A stretch of 64,000 nucleotides of DNA, taken from assembly GCF_004337985.1 (NCBI RefSeq), contig NC_043744.1, forward strand, positions 5,841,189-5,905,188, given 5' to 3'. Below the pieces are notes generated by a model. That model was given only the letters and a program-made list of their open reading frames with translations, had not been told where the DNA came from and ran no database searches. The DNA comes from Pyricularia pennisetigena (lineage: Eukaryota; Ascomycota; Sordariomycetes; Magnaporthales; Pyriculariaceae). Positions within the stretch are counted from its first letter, which is position 1. Every line of letters starts with the position of its first letter. This document shows, piece by piece, positions 11,291-22,610 of this stretch. A program made the position numbers and the translations under genes.

Positions 11291-12237
11291 AGGGAAGGGA
11301 ATGGATAGTAGAGCTTAGGCCAGACTTGATAAAATGTTTGCGATGGAGCAACATGTATGCAAACGACAATGGAGTGCTTTGTAAATTTTGCCCGTTAATA
11401 GTTATTAGAACCTTTAGTCCTTTACATCCCTTGCCGGAGAAGGTGGTTTTTGAGTCTTTTGACTAGCGATTCGGGACCGTCACAGCGTGACCGGATGCAC
11501 TTGCAGCGAAGACCTAGTCTAGTTGCTAGCTTGGACAAGATATCAAAGGTCGGCGTAAATTCGTGTTTCTTGGCCCGATAGGGCGGTTTAGCCAAGAATT
11601 CTCCAGGCGACGGAAAGCATCGACGCCGTTGTGGCCTGAGCCCAGGGACTGACAGCCGCGCTAGGAAAGATGGTGCTTCTCCCGAACGATTCCAGGAGCC
11701 GATGCTAGACCAAGCTCAGACCCTTGGCCACCCGTAACCAGGTTGGCCTAGCCGCTTCCCAGCCAGTAACTTTCAACACGAGACATGCTTGCATGGCGGA
11801 TCTGAGCGCGCGCCTAATCGACGGCATGCACTGTTCGCTCCGTCGTGCACTATTGCTTCACGGGCCGCGCCTATGCAGAGACGGTAGTTCGGCGTGGGCC
11901 TCGTGCCGGGAACTTTTGAAGGCCTATACGAGATTTCCTGGATTCTCATGCCACGAGGGCCGTGAAGTCGAGTATATATATATCGACGTGGAAACCCGTC
12001 AATTCACAACATTTCCATATCCCATCCTCATCCTCATCAGCATCAGCTTCAGCTTCTGCATCGGCATCACCATCACCATCATTTTTTTCTACAGGCATCC
12101 ATTCATTTGCAATTCAACTCGATTCCCTCATTCACAAATCACTTTCCCAGCAGTCATTACAGCCTGTAAAAAAAAAAAAAAACAGACAAAAAGAATACAA
12201 CCACTTTAATCAACTAATCAACCAACCCACCGCAAAC
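11291..12237. other. Intergenic and leader of the repeat protein gene
   Basis: No gene is supported. From about 12020 the + strand becomes C/T/A-rich with CAT- and TCA-type microrepeats and an A14 tract ending near 12182. This is a plausible promoter and 5' leader for the gene starting at 12238. Confidence 0.5.
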
Positions 12238-13135
12238 ATGCAGGTCTCCTTCCTCACCCTCCTTGCCCTGGCTACTGCCACCGACGCCACCCTGTTCAAG
12301 CTTCCCAACTTTGCCAACGCCAACAGCTACGGCTCCTCCGGAGCCGTGAACACCAACGGCCTCAGCGGCTGCCAAGCTGCCTGCGTCTCTTCCGCCATGC
12401 CCCAGCTGGGCGGCGGCTACGCCATGGGGGCGACGCCCGTCTCCACCTTTTGCTCCAGCCCGGGGCTGCAGTCGTGGTTCACCGCCAAAGTCAGCCCCTG
12501 CCAGAAAACTTGCACCCGCTCCGAGCCCCAGTCCGGTGCCGTCTACCGCCGCAGTAAGTTCCCGCCCCCTCGGCTTGCAAGCCTCGGATTTTGACTAACG
12601 CCATGTTGCAGCGTTCGGCCTGCTCGGCCTCGGTGGCTTCGGCGGCTTCGGTGTGAGCGGTGGCGTCAACGCGGGCATGGGCTGGCTGAAGCAGACCTGC
12701 CCCTCTGGAAGCTCTGCTCCCGGCTCGGCTACTCAGGACGAGGGTTATGGAAACTCTTCTCCCGGCTCGGCTACTCAGGACGAGGGTTATGGAAACTCTT
12801 CTCCCGGCCCGGCTGCTCAGGACCAGGGTTATGGAAACTCTTCTCCGACCCCGGGCTCTGGAAACTCTTCTCCGACTCCTCAGACCCCGGGCTCTGGAGA
12901 CTCTTCCCCGACTCCTCAAACTCCGGACTCTGGAAACTCTTCCCCTACCCCTCAGACCCCCGGCTCCGGCTCCGGCACCGTTCCCCCTGCTCCTCAGGAT
13001 ACCGATCACGAGAACGATGAGCCCACTTCATCCGCCGCTCCCGAGCCCGACACCTGTGGAGGACCAGTCCCGGCTTCTTCGGTTCTGCCTGCTGCTGCTT
13101 CGCCGACTCCCACCCAGGACGACTCGGCTTACTGA
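12238..13135 (+). CDS. Secreted Ser/Pro/Gly tandem-repeat protein
   Basis: There are two exons, 12238-12553 and 12612-13135. The 58-nt intron has donor GTAAGT, branch CTAAC and acceptor CAG. The product is 279 aa. It has a signal peptide (about 17 residues, ending ATATDA) and an N-terminal Cys-containing domain of about 85 residues (Cys in SGCQAAC, FCSS, SPCQKTC). Next come a Gly/Phe-rich link (GLGGFGGFG) and a low-complexity tail. The tail has three near-identical units around QDEGYGNSSPG, then several SPTPQTPGSG-type units, and ends in acidic/Pro-rich sequence. Such tails are usually O-glycosylated stalks of wall or secreted proteins. I do not recognise the N-terminal domain. The repeats are encoded by almost identical DNA, so unit number probably varies between strains. 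Confidence 0.75.
12735..12962 (+). repeat. Coding minisatellite in the secreted repeat protein
   Basis: Near-identical direct repeats encode the GYGNSSPG and SPTPQTPGSG units. The first three copies are about 45 nt apart; the later ones are shorter and more diverged. Confidence 0.75.
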
Positions 13136-13243
13136 GCAGCTTACAAGGATAGACACACCACATTCAACCGAGGGATGATGTATATACTTGGAGAGACGCG
13201 CCTTTTCTTTGTCTTGTCTTGTGGCCTCCATAGACCCTTGTAC

Positions 13244-14469
13244 CTAGAATAGATGACTAATAACAATACCGCATTGCACTCGAATGGAGATTTGGATCTC
13301 TCGAACGGTGAGGAACGCGTATCCACACAAGGTGCCGATGGCGTTTTCTGTGTCTGCAGATTCGAAATCGGGAAGAAGGGCGCGCGGGATGGCTTTCGGC
13401 TCGATCCAGCAGAGGAATGATAGCATGTCGGCGGCAGCACCGTCGTTCCTTTGGATTTGGTCAAAGGACACCAGCCACGTGGTCGCCACTGCGTTTCTCG
13501 ACTCCGGATATCGTGTCTTGTCCCGAAACTCCCAAAAGGCCTTGGCACACGCCGCTGCCGTCGCCGCTGCATATCGTTGCCAGGCCTTCACCTTGTGGCT
13601 GTCGGCATAAGCGCATGCACTCTTGATGACGATGCAGGGGAAAACGTCCCATACCCCCGCNNNNNNNNNNNNACGCCATCTTCCTTTGCCAACTCGTCTC
13701 TGTCTTCTCCGGACTTGTGTACAGTATCGCCCGACGCAGACAAGCCCACATGAACCACGAGTTGCGCGTCTCCCTGCGCCAGGCGATTCCGCACCACCTG
13801 AGGACCGCTGCAGCCGCAGTCTGTGGCAGAGCTCCCCGTCTGTAATGTGCCGGTAGTCTGGCTCAAACAGCCTGTCGTTGTGGGCCCCTGGGTATTGAGC
13901 TGCAAGACGAGCATCGCGCTGGATGGCACGCAGATGGTGCTTGGTCTTGGCCTCAAGTTTCTCCCGCATTCTTATACTTTTTGAGTTTTGCCAAAACGAC
14001 TGCGGATCTCGCTGCTCTGCCTGCCGAGGGAGTCTTGGAGGTTTCTCTTGCGTACAAAGCGCCCGGGGAGCCGTCTTCCAAGATCGTACTGGACCAAGCC
14101 CTCGCTGATGATGACGTCTCCGAGCACGATTTCCCGGCCGTCGACCAGACGAGGCACAGCCCCGCATACGCCGACGACCAACGCCAGCTTGATACCCGGA
14201 AAGGTTGCGCGGCCACTATCTTGCCCCATGCCCGCCATGTGTACGAGCACGACGTTGTGTGAGCCGATCGCGCCGACCGAGTAGGCGTTCGGGCGGCCGG
14301 CGTCGCGGCCGTAAAGAGGGTCGCCATCGTCCCAGTGGTGATCAAACAGCCCGACGACGGCGTCCGCCTCGTGGACGAGCGCGCAGAATATGGCGATGTG
14401 GAAGTCCCGGCCTGAGGTCGGGCGCGGGGCACGGTCTTGGCGGGCAGAGCTGGAGGGGCGCGAGGCCAT
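13244..14469 (-). pseudogene. Broken PNP-type NLR (nucleoside phosphorylase + NB-ARC relic)
   Basis: Reading from the ATG at 14469, the start DFHIAIFCALVHEADA and later MAGMG and VVGVCGAVP are the PNP_UDP domain found at the N terminus of many fungal NOD-like receptors. The frame then fails near 13990, again near 13845, and a third time at a 12-N gap (13661-13672). Across the three frames the PNP domain continues collinearly (KLEAKTKHHLRAIQ; then HVGLSASGDTV; then [13 protein letters not shown]). Directly after the PNP domain comes sequence typical of the region beyond the NTPase ([22 protein letters not shown]-like, [10 protein letters not shown]). The whole P-loop NTPase module is therefore missing, and no TPR/ankyrin tail follows. 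Intact relatives act in fungal non-self recognition and cell death. This copy cannot make such a protein. Confidence 0.8.
13661..13672. other. 12-N assembly gap
   Basis: Twelve Ns interrupt the NLR relic at the PNP motif expected before AGVWD. The reading frame differs on the two sides, so the gap length is probably not exact. Confidence 0.95.
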
Positions 14470-17167
14470 GGCCCGACTACCAGCGGAGCCCGAAGCCGGT
14501 ATGTGACCAGCTGATATGTCAAACCATAACAATGACGCCCCTCCACAGCGTATTGTCGCTGTGCAGAATTGCGGGATTTCCACAAGACAGCGATGAGTGC
14601 GAAAACGTTGGAGCATGTCAGCAACCCCTGTTCATCACGAAGAGCCTCAATTGCCAAGATCCTGCTTATTAACCAGCCTGGACTTGGCACCGTTTGCTAC
14701 GGCCAAGTCATGAGCGAGTCTTATTGGCGGGAGATATGAGAGCATTCGTGATATCCATCGGGTGCATCACTCGCTACAAGTGCCAAAATTTACTTTACTC
14801 TGTTGAAACTTGAACACTGAGCATATGCGGTAGGATTCAGATTCATGTCGGTTATTAACCGAATCCGTGTATGAGACTTGTAGCGCAGTACAATACATAG
14901 TGGCAACTCGAAATGGGAACATAGCCATTGAAGTTGATGCAAAGAGAACTGATTAGTATTGTTGGGATTTGTTTAGAAACCCTGCCTAGAAAACTGGTTG
15001 GAAATACAGGATAAATCGCAAATGTCCGCGTTAATGAATACCCAGAATTATTCTCCGGGTTTGCATTTATTAAATAACTACTGAAAGCTTTCTAAACCGT
15101 TGCCAGGCAGATTATTTAGGCAACATTTATAAAATAAAACTCATTTTTCGATTTATGAGCCAATTAATGTTCTCTTTATCCCCGACTATTTTCTTTTAAT
15201 TCAAAAACAATCATGTTAATTTTCTTAGACTTTTATCTTACAAAACCGAAGGTCTTAATTTAATATTAGAACATCTTATAGAATGGTATAGTTAACGCGT
15301 TAAATGCTTATGTACCCCTTATTCATTATAAATCACCAAAATCAAATTTAAACCATTTAAGTATATAACGAATCGACTTGGTTTAAATAAATAAATACCC
15401 ATAAAACGTTTTGTGTATTTTATATATTTTTATAAATTTACTTGTCCAAATTTTTACGCCGCAATCCTGCCTTTATCTAGTTTATACGCGCTAAAAACTG
15501 TGCCGGGATGGCTAGCCCGGGCCCGCGCCTTTTCCGGCCGAGTGTAACCCTCTTTTTGATGTGCAATGTAACAGGGTGGTATTGATTAGAATTGACACCT
15601 CGATCGCTAAAAGCTTCGTAACGCGAATGGGGAAAGGTGGCGGGCGGGGGTCCGTGCTGTCTCCGTATGGTCACCGTAACAAACGAGTGCCGGTTGCGGT
15701 CGCGGCGTCCCTGTTTCACCTTTTCCTTACGACAAAAAGGAAGTGTATTATGGGTTCTCGGATCCGGGGGCCTTTGCTTACCGGGTATCGTTCGCCGTGG
15801 TGTCGGCGCCGAGAAGGACCCCTTCCGGCGAATTGACAATTAAGCTTCCCAATCCCGAAGAACTAAAAAGTACAGGGCTCCCCCCCAGTTTCGATCCCGA
15901 CCTTTTCTAGATTTTTTCCCGTCGATTTCAATCAGCGGCCCGGTCCAGGCAAGGCCCGAAACGGTAGGGTAAGGTGAAAGTCATTTTGGGCTGACGTTTT
16001 GTTAGTTAGTATATTACAGTTTGTTAGTCTTCGGCTTACCGTTACATTCCAGCCCGGGTTCGCACTTTAGCGTCGGGACGTCATCAGGCTTTCCAAAAAT
16101 ATTTCCCGTACCGGTAAAAAGGGTGCAAATCCTCGTGGACCTAAATAGCCACCGCTGCGACTCTGGCAAATTCCCCGCCTGATGCAGGTAGGGATTCGCC
16201 TGTAGGCCAGCACTGCTACCCGGAGATACTTGATGAACTACTTGAGAATTAATTTTGGTATCAACACCAATATTATTTTCAACTTGATATATTTTTATAT
16301 TTTTATACACAATTTTCCTGGCTTTTATTTGGTAGAGTAAATTTGTTGGAGTTACTAGTTTTAAGTAAATTTACTACCGAGTCAACTTTGAAAACCTCTA
16401 AAGAGCCAAATTGTTTATATTTAATTGCAAAGAATTAACCGCCTTAAAAAAGGAACGCTATTTTACGGCTCTCATTTGCAAAAGTCTAAAAGCCTTTGAT
16501 GCCAAAAATAGGTTCTAAGCTAAATTTGAATGAAGATTTGGTATACTAAAAACTCAAAAAAGGTAACATAAGCACTAAAAGCCAAGCAGTTCTAGAACCG
16601 AAAGAGCTTCAAATTATAAAAGAAAATGGGATTTCATAAAAGACTTGAGTAAATCATAAAAGGCCAACAAGCTGGAAAAGATCAAGAATTATCATATCAT
16701 TGTGCATCACTCCTCTATACTTAACTCGACTGTCAAAGGGTGCTTTGGCGTCGACCTTTCAAGCTGCCAAGTAGTTAAAGGGCTGCCCGCACTGGGCTAC
16801 CCAACGTCACGGTGGTATTGGCAAGTCTTTGTGCCGTAGTCAGTCTATGCCACGATTCTCCACCCTGTTGCCTACCACTAAACGATTTACTGGAACGCTC
16901 ACCTGCAAGCAATATCGGATAGGAGTACTGCTGCTGGTCAATCCAAACGCGTCAACATTTCCACTATACACGTCAGCGACCCTTCCTCCCGGAGTTGAAA
17001 TCGGGGGTCTTTTCCTATTGTACAATACCCACTACACCCTGCACACGTGGCGCAGTTTATCAATGCCTGTTCTGGAGCCGTCGGCTACGATTGCCTCGAC
17101 CAGAGAGAGATGGGCACACACGGCGGCTGGGCGAGGCCTGGACCAATCTTGGTCTCCCCGTTCCTGC

Positions 17168-17290
17168 CAAGTTTTTTTTTTTTTTTTTTTTCCTGTCGAA
17201 TCCTGGTTTCGAACCCCCTACTCTCCGGCAGGCCAAAAAGTCGGCTACTGCGTTGAGGAGGAGGCTAAGCCCAGGTGGGGGTAGTGCAAA
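17168..17290 (-). repeat. Possible tRNA-derived SINE relic
   Basis: On the minus strand a sequence fitting the RNA polymerase III B box (GGTTCGAAACC, about 17205-17215) follows, about 60 nt downstream, a weak A-box-like string (GGGCTTAGCCTC). A poly-A run of about 21 comes shortly after (17171-17191 on the + strand as T). This order (A box, B box, short tail, poly-A) is that of a short retroposed element. The A box is poor, and no target-site duplication was found. Confidence 0.3.
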
Positions 17291-18504
17291 GTCGCACGGT
17301 ATTTAATGTATTTCCGAGCCCGCCAGGTATAGCGCGTCGGTCAAAAACGCGCGAGTCTTGAGTTTTGCATAGAATGGTCGCCGGGCCTTTGGGGCTTGTG
17401 TAGAAATTCCTCAGAGGCGGTGAATTTTTTTTTTTTTTTTTTTTTTAGTTTCATAAAAAAATTTTATCCTCTCTGACAGCTCTAGCGGCTCCGCGAACCG
17501 GTTTTCAGGTACGGGCTACGATGGTTCAAACTAGCTACTCCTTCGTTGCCTTGTAAGGATAGGTGTGTGGGGGCTCATGGATCTTGGTTTTGCTTTTTTA
17601 ACAAGGAGTGGCTGGCCAGCGGGATGATTGGCCGCCAATCGCTATAGTGACCGTGGCAACCGCCCGGGGGGATAGCAAAAAGCTCGACGCATTCTAGAAT
17701 CGCGTCCCAGGCGTGCGAGCTTAGCTGCTGATTCCAATTCCCTTTACTTCTTTACTTTATTTGACTTTTTTGATGTTCTCGTATTCTGGGCCCCTGCAGT
17801 GTTATTGAAGCTTTTTCCTCTATCATCCATTGGTTTCTTGGCAACGCGCGGCCGGTGGGTATACAGGTTAGGTGGTTAATTTCGCCTCGGAAGTCTACCC
17901 TATAGGTGGAGATGCCCTATGGCCTGTGCTCAAAACCCCTGCCCTCATATGCCCGCTTGTTGCCTTTCTCCTATCCACAAGATCTGCCAGCCTTGTTTTC
18001 TGGGGTTACTCTCGTGGACTCCTATTCTCAAGCCGTTTAAACTACTTGTTCGCACTGACAAAGTTACGTCAAGGGCTACGGTGGGAGGACGGAGGACCAA
18101 AAGTCGTAGGTACCAGGCGAGTGTCAGTGTTTCCTGAGCAGTGTAGCGCTAGATGGCCTCTAGGACATTCTAGCGGGATCCCGTCGTTCTGGCAATCCTT
18201 TCGCCACTAGTTAAAAGCCGTGCCAAGCTATGTGCATCGGGCCGGATGAAACTGATAATGGATGCGATCCCATGCAAATAGTGGAGAATGCCTCGTGGAC
18301 CACGCGCGGCTGTGTGATTAAGTCGTCTACCATGGTGATGGTCGAATAGGGGTCAGGAGTTCGGAAGATGGGGGAAGGTATAGTCGTATTTCCTATACTG
18401 CAGTTGGGTCCTCACACGTGACTCCTTGCCAGAGAACTTATATAAAGATGCTTTGGAGGATGATGCAAGGTACCAGGTCTCTCTCATCAACCCAGAGACA
18501 TCAG

Positions 18505-18625
18505 ATCTTCTCATCGACTCTTTGCAAAGGCACAGCATCTTCTCATCAACTCTTTGCAAAAGGCCACCGGCTCTTCTCTCTCGTTGCACAGGCACCGCAT
18601 CTTCTCATCAACCGATCTCTCCCCA
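18505..18625 (+). repeat. Tandem repeat in the tyrosinase leader
   Basis: A 32-nt unit beginning ATCTTCTCATC occurs at 18505-18536 and again from 18537. A diverged copy follows, and then another start of the unit at about 18599. It lies just upstream of the start codon at 18628, so it is probably in the 5' leader or core promoter. Confidence 0.7.
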
Positions 18626-18627
18626 TC

Positions 18628-19850
18628 ATGTTCTTCAAGCGGTTTGCCGTATTGGCTCTGACACTACCAGTGTCCGCCCTCTTGTCCAGCAACGGCACAT
18701 GCAGGCCCGACAATGTCAAGACCATTGTTGAGTGGGCCAACATGGCGGACGCTGATAAGCAGTCCTACCTGAAAGCAGTCAAGTGTCTCATGGAGCGCCC
18801 TGGTCAGACGGGTATCAATGGTACCGTCACAAGGTTTGACGACATGCACGCCATGCATCAGGTGCAGGCAAAGATCATTCATCTTGTGGTCAGTATTCCC
18901 CAACCAGCTGTATAAGTGAAATAGGATGATAAGGGGGGTTTTTTTTTTTAACTAAGCTATGTATCAATACAGGCCCAGTTCTTGCCGTTTCACCGTCTCT
19001 ATATCCATGTGTATATGGAGCTCTTGAAAGACGAGTGCGGCTACACAGGACCGACACCGTGAGTTCCTCGTTACCACTATATTTTCCTCGTCCTGTCCTG
19101 TCACTGACACTCCAGCAGCTGGTGGGATGAGACTCGCGACGCTGGCAACTTCCCGGCCTCGCCTCTCCTGGATCCCAAGACGGGATTCGGTGGGAACGGG
19201 GTTGGTCCAAACAACTGCGTCATGGACGGTCCTTTCGCCAACACCACTCTTCGCATCGGTCCGGGCCAGACGGTGACGGAGCACTGCTTGTCCCGCAAAA
19301 TCAACCAGTTCAACAGCACCCTCGGCAACGAAACCTACGTGGAGGCAGCCCACAACAAGACCACCTACCTCGACTTCTGGGAGTTGACCGGCTTTACCAC
19401 CCACGGCGCTGGTCACAGTGGAGTACGTATAACCAAGCCAAACACAAAGCCAAACACATGAAGCATATCCGACTAACAGGCGTTTTAGATCGGCGGAGTT
19501 ATGGAGGATATCGATGCCAGCCCCGGAGGTGAGTTTACTTTTTTTTCTTATTCTTTTTTTTTTTTTTTTTTTTCAATCCCCAGTCGCCCTCCTGCTTTGA
19601 TCACAAGCTGACCAGCTTAGACCCGCTCTTCTACCTGCACCACGCCTTTGTCGACCGTCTCTGGTGGAACTGGCAGATGGCAGACCCTGCCAATCGCCTG
19701 TACCAGCTGGGAGGCCCTTCGACGCAGAAGGGAACCGATCAGACGACTCTGGACTACGTCATGACCACCTACGAGATTCGCCCGAACGTCACCGTCGGAC
19801 AAGTCATGGACATCCAGGGCGATTATCTCTGCTACCAGTATGACTACTAA
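18628..19850 (+). CDS. Secreted tyrosinase-family copper monooxygenase
   Basis: There are five exons: 18628-18888, 18973-19058, 19116-19422 (a second acceptor makes 19119 possible), 19489-19528 and 19621-19850. The product is about 307 aa. A signal peptide precedes the type-3 copper domain. CuA His are seen in AMHQ, KIIH and PFHRLYIH; CuB in THGAGHSGIGG and DPLFYLHHAFVDRLWW. All six expected copper His therefore appear to be present. Tyrosinases oxidise phenols to o-quinones; short secreted fungal forms may act in pigment formation, phenol detoxification or secondary metabolism. At about 300 aa it lacks the long C-terminal lid domain of classical tyrosinases. There are several N-glycosylation sites (NGT, NTT, NST, NET, NKT). 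The last intron has a T-rich 3' part. Confidence 0.85.
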
Positions 19851-20752
19851 GAGGAGGAATGGCCTGAGGCTGGAAAGTCCCAGTTTAATGTTGTGGTCGG
19901 TTGTTTGTTAATGTTGTGGTCGGTGTTTGTTAATCTTTGTGTTGGTGTTTGTAAATCACCTGAGCTCGTTGCGATACTGTGCGCTCCGTACTTTCAAGGA
20001 CGCAGTAGATAGAAAAAAATAAAAATGACTAGTTTAGCCGGACATTGCACTTCTCCCTGGCTCCACGTCAGTCGCGCTCGATCGGAACATACTAGCGTAG
20101 GTAGTGGCTATCATGATCATGGGCGGTCTAGTGACGTCAGACGCCACTCGTGAGTTGGGCTCCGAGTTCGGTGTTCGGCCACGACGATCGTTCCGGGGGT
20201 TAGGGTACGGCCGTTTTCGGGGCAAAAAGGGATATTTAAAGCCGTGTTCGGGGGACTTTGGCTGCGTCTCGAATACAGCTTCATATATTTATATCAGACT
20301 TGAATACGGCTTTTTAAATCATACACTAGACTATGCGGAATAATATAAAACAACGAAACCTTGCTTCATGTATCCATATATTAGACTTCGCAGGACAAGA
20401 TAAGCTTACTGCACGTTTTTTGTTGTTGCAAACACACTAACGCAGACACGAGGTGCCAATCTTGAATATGGTTTACTTATCTAATCCTCAAACCCGAGAG
20501 TCACGTGACCGAGGAGGGATCATGGGGGACATTGTTTCACTGAACACAGCCAAGAGACGAAAGCTCTAGTCTCTGACTAATGCCAGTGACTCTGGTAAAT
20601 ATAGCCAACAGATATTAATGCCTGGAATACTGTGCAAAGTCCCAAGAAAGGACAACGACACGGGCGCGATCCGGCATACTAGAAACAGCTTGTATATAAG
20701 GGATTGCTATCAAGAGGAAGACTCAGTTTTGAAGTGTTGAATTTAAACATTA
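19851..20752. other. Intergenic up to the transposon insertion
   Basis: The first 150 bases have short GTTGTGGTCGGT(G)TTTGTTAAT repeats and are probably the tyrosinase 3' UTR and terminator. No gene was seen in the remainder, which ends at the TA target dinucleotide of the inserted element. Confidence 0.5.
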
Positions 20753-20794
20753 ACGTTGGGCTCCACATCTCCGACCCCCCTAAAGTCCGGCCCC
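20753..20794 (+). repeat. Left terminal inverted repeat
   Basis: 42 bases identical to the reverse complement of the right end. Confidence 0.9.
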
Positions 20795-20903
20795 TAAAAA
20801 TATCTACTCAGCCACGTCAACCCTTTGTTTTATTTTATAAATATCTAGACGAATTTTTCACTTTAGAACTTGCATTTTGAAGATTCTTGCTCCAAACTTT
20901 CCA

Positions 20904-22511
20904 ATGAAACAGTACACTGAAAATCAGCTTCTTGCTGCCATTTCTGACATAAGAAATGGCAAATCAGTTCACAAAACCTCGCAAAAATGGGGTATTCCTC
21001 GGAGTACCCTTCACGATCGTTTAAAGGGGGCCCAGTCAATTCAACAAGCGAAAAGATTTTGTCAAAGGCTTTCACAGGAGCAGGAGACCTATTTGGCAGA
21101 TTGGGTACTTGCGCAGGCCGCGTTAGGCCTTCCGCCAACGCATCAAGAACTACGCTATTTTGCGGAACGAATTCTTCAGGCCGCCGGAGAAAGAAAAAGC
21201 CTTGGGAAACATTGGGTTAGCCGTTTTATAGCCCGATATCCAATTTTGAAAACCCAAAGGCCCCGGCGAATAGAAAATGCCCGGGTTAATGGGGCTACAA
21301 CCGAGGTAATTAAATCTTGGTGGTCCTATTTGAAAAATCCCGTTATCGATACTATAAAACCGGCCAACCGTTGGAATATGGACGAAACAGGTATAATGGA
21401 AGGCAAAGGATCTAATGGCCTGGTGTTAGGGCGTAATAAAATCCGGCCATTACAGCGAAAAGAGCCTGGAACGCGGGGTTGGACGAGCATAATCGAATGT
21501 GTATCAGCTACGGGGGCTGTTATACCTCCCCTCGTTATATTTAAGGGGAAAAACGTACAGCAACAATGGTTTCCAGCTGATTTAAGTCCTTTCGATACCT
21601 GGCAATTTCATGCAACAGAAAACGGGTGGACAAATAATGAAACAGGTATCGAATGGTTAAAAAAGGTGTTTATTCCAAATACCCAACCTTTAACTCCTGA
21701 AAAGCGTTTATTAGTTCTCGACGGCCACGGATCACACGTCAGCGACGAGTTTATGCTTGTTTGCCTCCAAAATAATATTCAGCTTTTATATTTACCTCCT
21801 CATTCGTCGCACGTTCTTCAACCGTTGGATTTATCGGTTTTTGGGCCGTTAAAGGAAGCTTATCGACGTCACCTGGGATTTGTAAACCAGTTTTGCTGTT
21901 CAACGGTTGTTGGGAAACGAAACTTTCTACTTTGCTATCGAAAAGCCAGATCAAAAGCATTTATAGCAAAAACCATTCAATCTGGTTGGCGTACGACGGG
22001 GTTATGGCCGGTGAACTTGGCAAAACCACTTTTAAACCCGTTTTTATTAGAAAATAGCAACGCCAACGTCGAAAAAGGTAGAAATAACGGCTTCCAAAGG
22101 GATAAAACACCGGAAAGCCCAAACCAAAAAATTAACGACCAATCTTTACTTATTTGGAAAACCCCTAAAACGACCCGAGATATTCGACTTCAACTACAGG
22201 AAATTTCCCGGTCCGAAAAAAGTAACGCCACTTCACGGCTTTTGTTTGCAAAAGTCCAAAAAAGCTTCGAAACCAAGGATATCTTATTGGCTGAAGCTCA
22301 GCAAAAAATCAGTTTGTTAAAAGCAAAATTGGAGGCGGTACGGCCGGTCAAAAGGAAAAGGGTAATTCCGGATCCCAACGAGCTTTTGGTCAGCAAAAAA
22401 AACGTTTATGAAGCACAGGAAAATAATAGGGACTGTTTAGAGGATTTGAACGATGGAGAAGAGGTTAGCGAACCGGGAGAGCCTGACAATGATTGTATTA
22501 TTGTGCGTTGA
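20904..22511 (+). CDS. Pogo/Fot1-type DDE transposase
   Basis: The 535-aa transposase starts at the first ATG inside the element. Residues 1-60 form a psq-type helix-turn-helix (NGKSVHKTSQKWGIPRSTL) and about 65-125 a CENP-B-type second DNA-binding domain (LPPTHQELR, GKHWVSRFIARYP). The DDE core follows, with D160 in NMDETG, D273 in VLDGHGSH and D309 in QPLDLSVFGPLK. The last two Asp are 35 residues apart, as in DD35D pogo elements. The C-terminal part is Lys- and Glu-rich and probably coiled. The frame is complete, so the protein could be active. It catalyses cut-and-paste movement by binding the flanking 42-bp repeats. Confidence 0.9.
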   Translation: MKQYTENQLLAAISDIRNGKSVHKTSQKWGIPRSTLHDRLKGAQSIQQAKRFCQRLSQEQETYLADWVLAQAALGLPPTHQELRYFAERILQAAGERKSLGKHWVSRFIARYPILKTQRPRRIENARVNGATTEVIKSWWSYLKNPVIDTIKPANRWNMDETGIMEGKGSNGLVLGRNKIRPLQRKEPGTRGWTSIIECVSATGAVIPPLVIFKGKNVQQQWFPADLSPFDTWQFHATENGWTNNETGIEWLKKVFIPNTQPLTPEKRLLVLDGHGSHVSDEFMLVCLQNNIQLLYLPPHSSHVLQPLDLSVFGPLKEAYRRHLGFVNQFCCSTVVGKRNFLLCYRKARSKAFIAKTIQSGWRTTGLWPVNLAKPLLNPFLLENSNANVEKGRNNGFQRDKTPESPNQKINDQSLLIWKTPKTTRDIRLQLQEISRSEKSNATSRLLFAKVQKSFETKDILLAEAQQKISLLKAKLEAVRPVKRKRVIPDPNELLVSKKNVYEAQENNRDCLEDLNDGEEVSEPGEPDNDCIIVR

Positions 22512-22568
22512 TAGGTTTACATTTAAATCGGTTTATAAAAGGGGTATTTCGTCGTTACATTTTTCAAG

Positions 22569-22610
22569 GGGGCCGGACTTTAGGGGGGTCGGAGATGTGG
22601 AGCCCAACGT
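22569..22610 (-). repeat. Right terminal inverted repeat
   Basis: 42 bases identical to the reverse complement of the left end, followed by TA. Confidence 0.9.

Larger units (their letters stand above)
14470..18627. other. Four-kilobase gene-poor region with AT-rich blocks and relics
   Basis: Strongly AT-rich blocks (about 14700-15480 and 16230-16700) alternate with GC-richer islands (15480-16000, 16740-17350, 17480-18200). No island gives a convincing protein. T-tracts lie at 17171-17191 and 17427-17446. The mosaic looks like nested, partly RIP-mutated transposon debris, but no terminal repeats were identified. From about 18420 the sequence becomes the leader of the tyrosinase gene. Confidence 0.45.
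20753..22610 (+). mobile_element. Intact pogo-class DNA transposon (Pot2/Pot3-like)
   Basis: A 42-bp perfect inverted repeat (starting ACGTTGGGCTCCACATC) lies at 20753-20794 and, reverse-complemented, at 22569-22610. The element is flanked on both sides by TA (20751-20752, 22611-22612), the target duplication of Tc1/mariner elements. It is about 1858 bp long and carries one uninterrupted transposase gene. From memory, the published Pot2 element of Pyricularia has 1857 bp, 43-bp repeats and a 535-aa protein, so a Pot2-family assignment is likely. Perfect ends and an open frame without RIP-type stops indicate a recent insertion. Confidence 0.9.

Noticed and set aside
12735..12962. CRISPR-like spaced repeats
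   Set aside because: They are in-frame coding repeats in a eukaryotic gene, without unique spacers.
17160..17300. A functional tRNA gene on the minus strand
   Set aside because: B box present, but no cloverleaf with paired acceptor and anticodon stems could be drawn.
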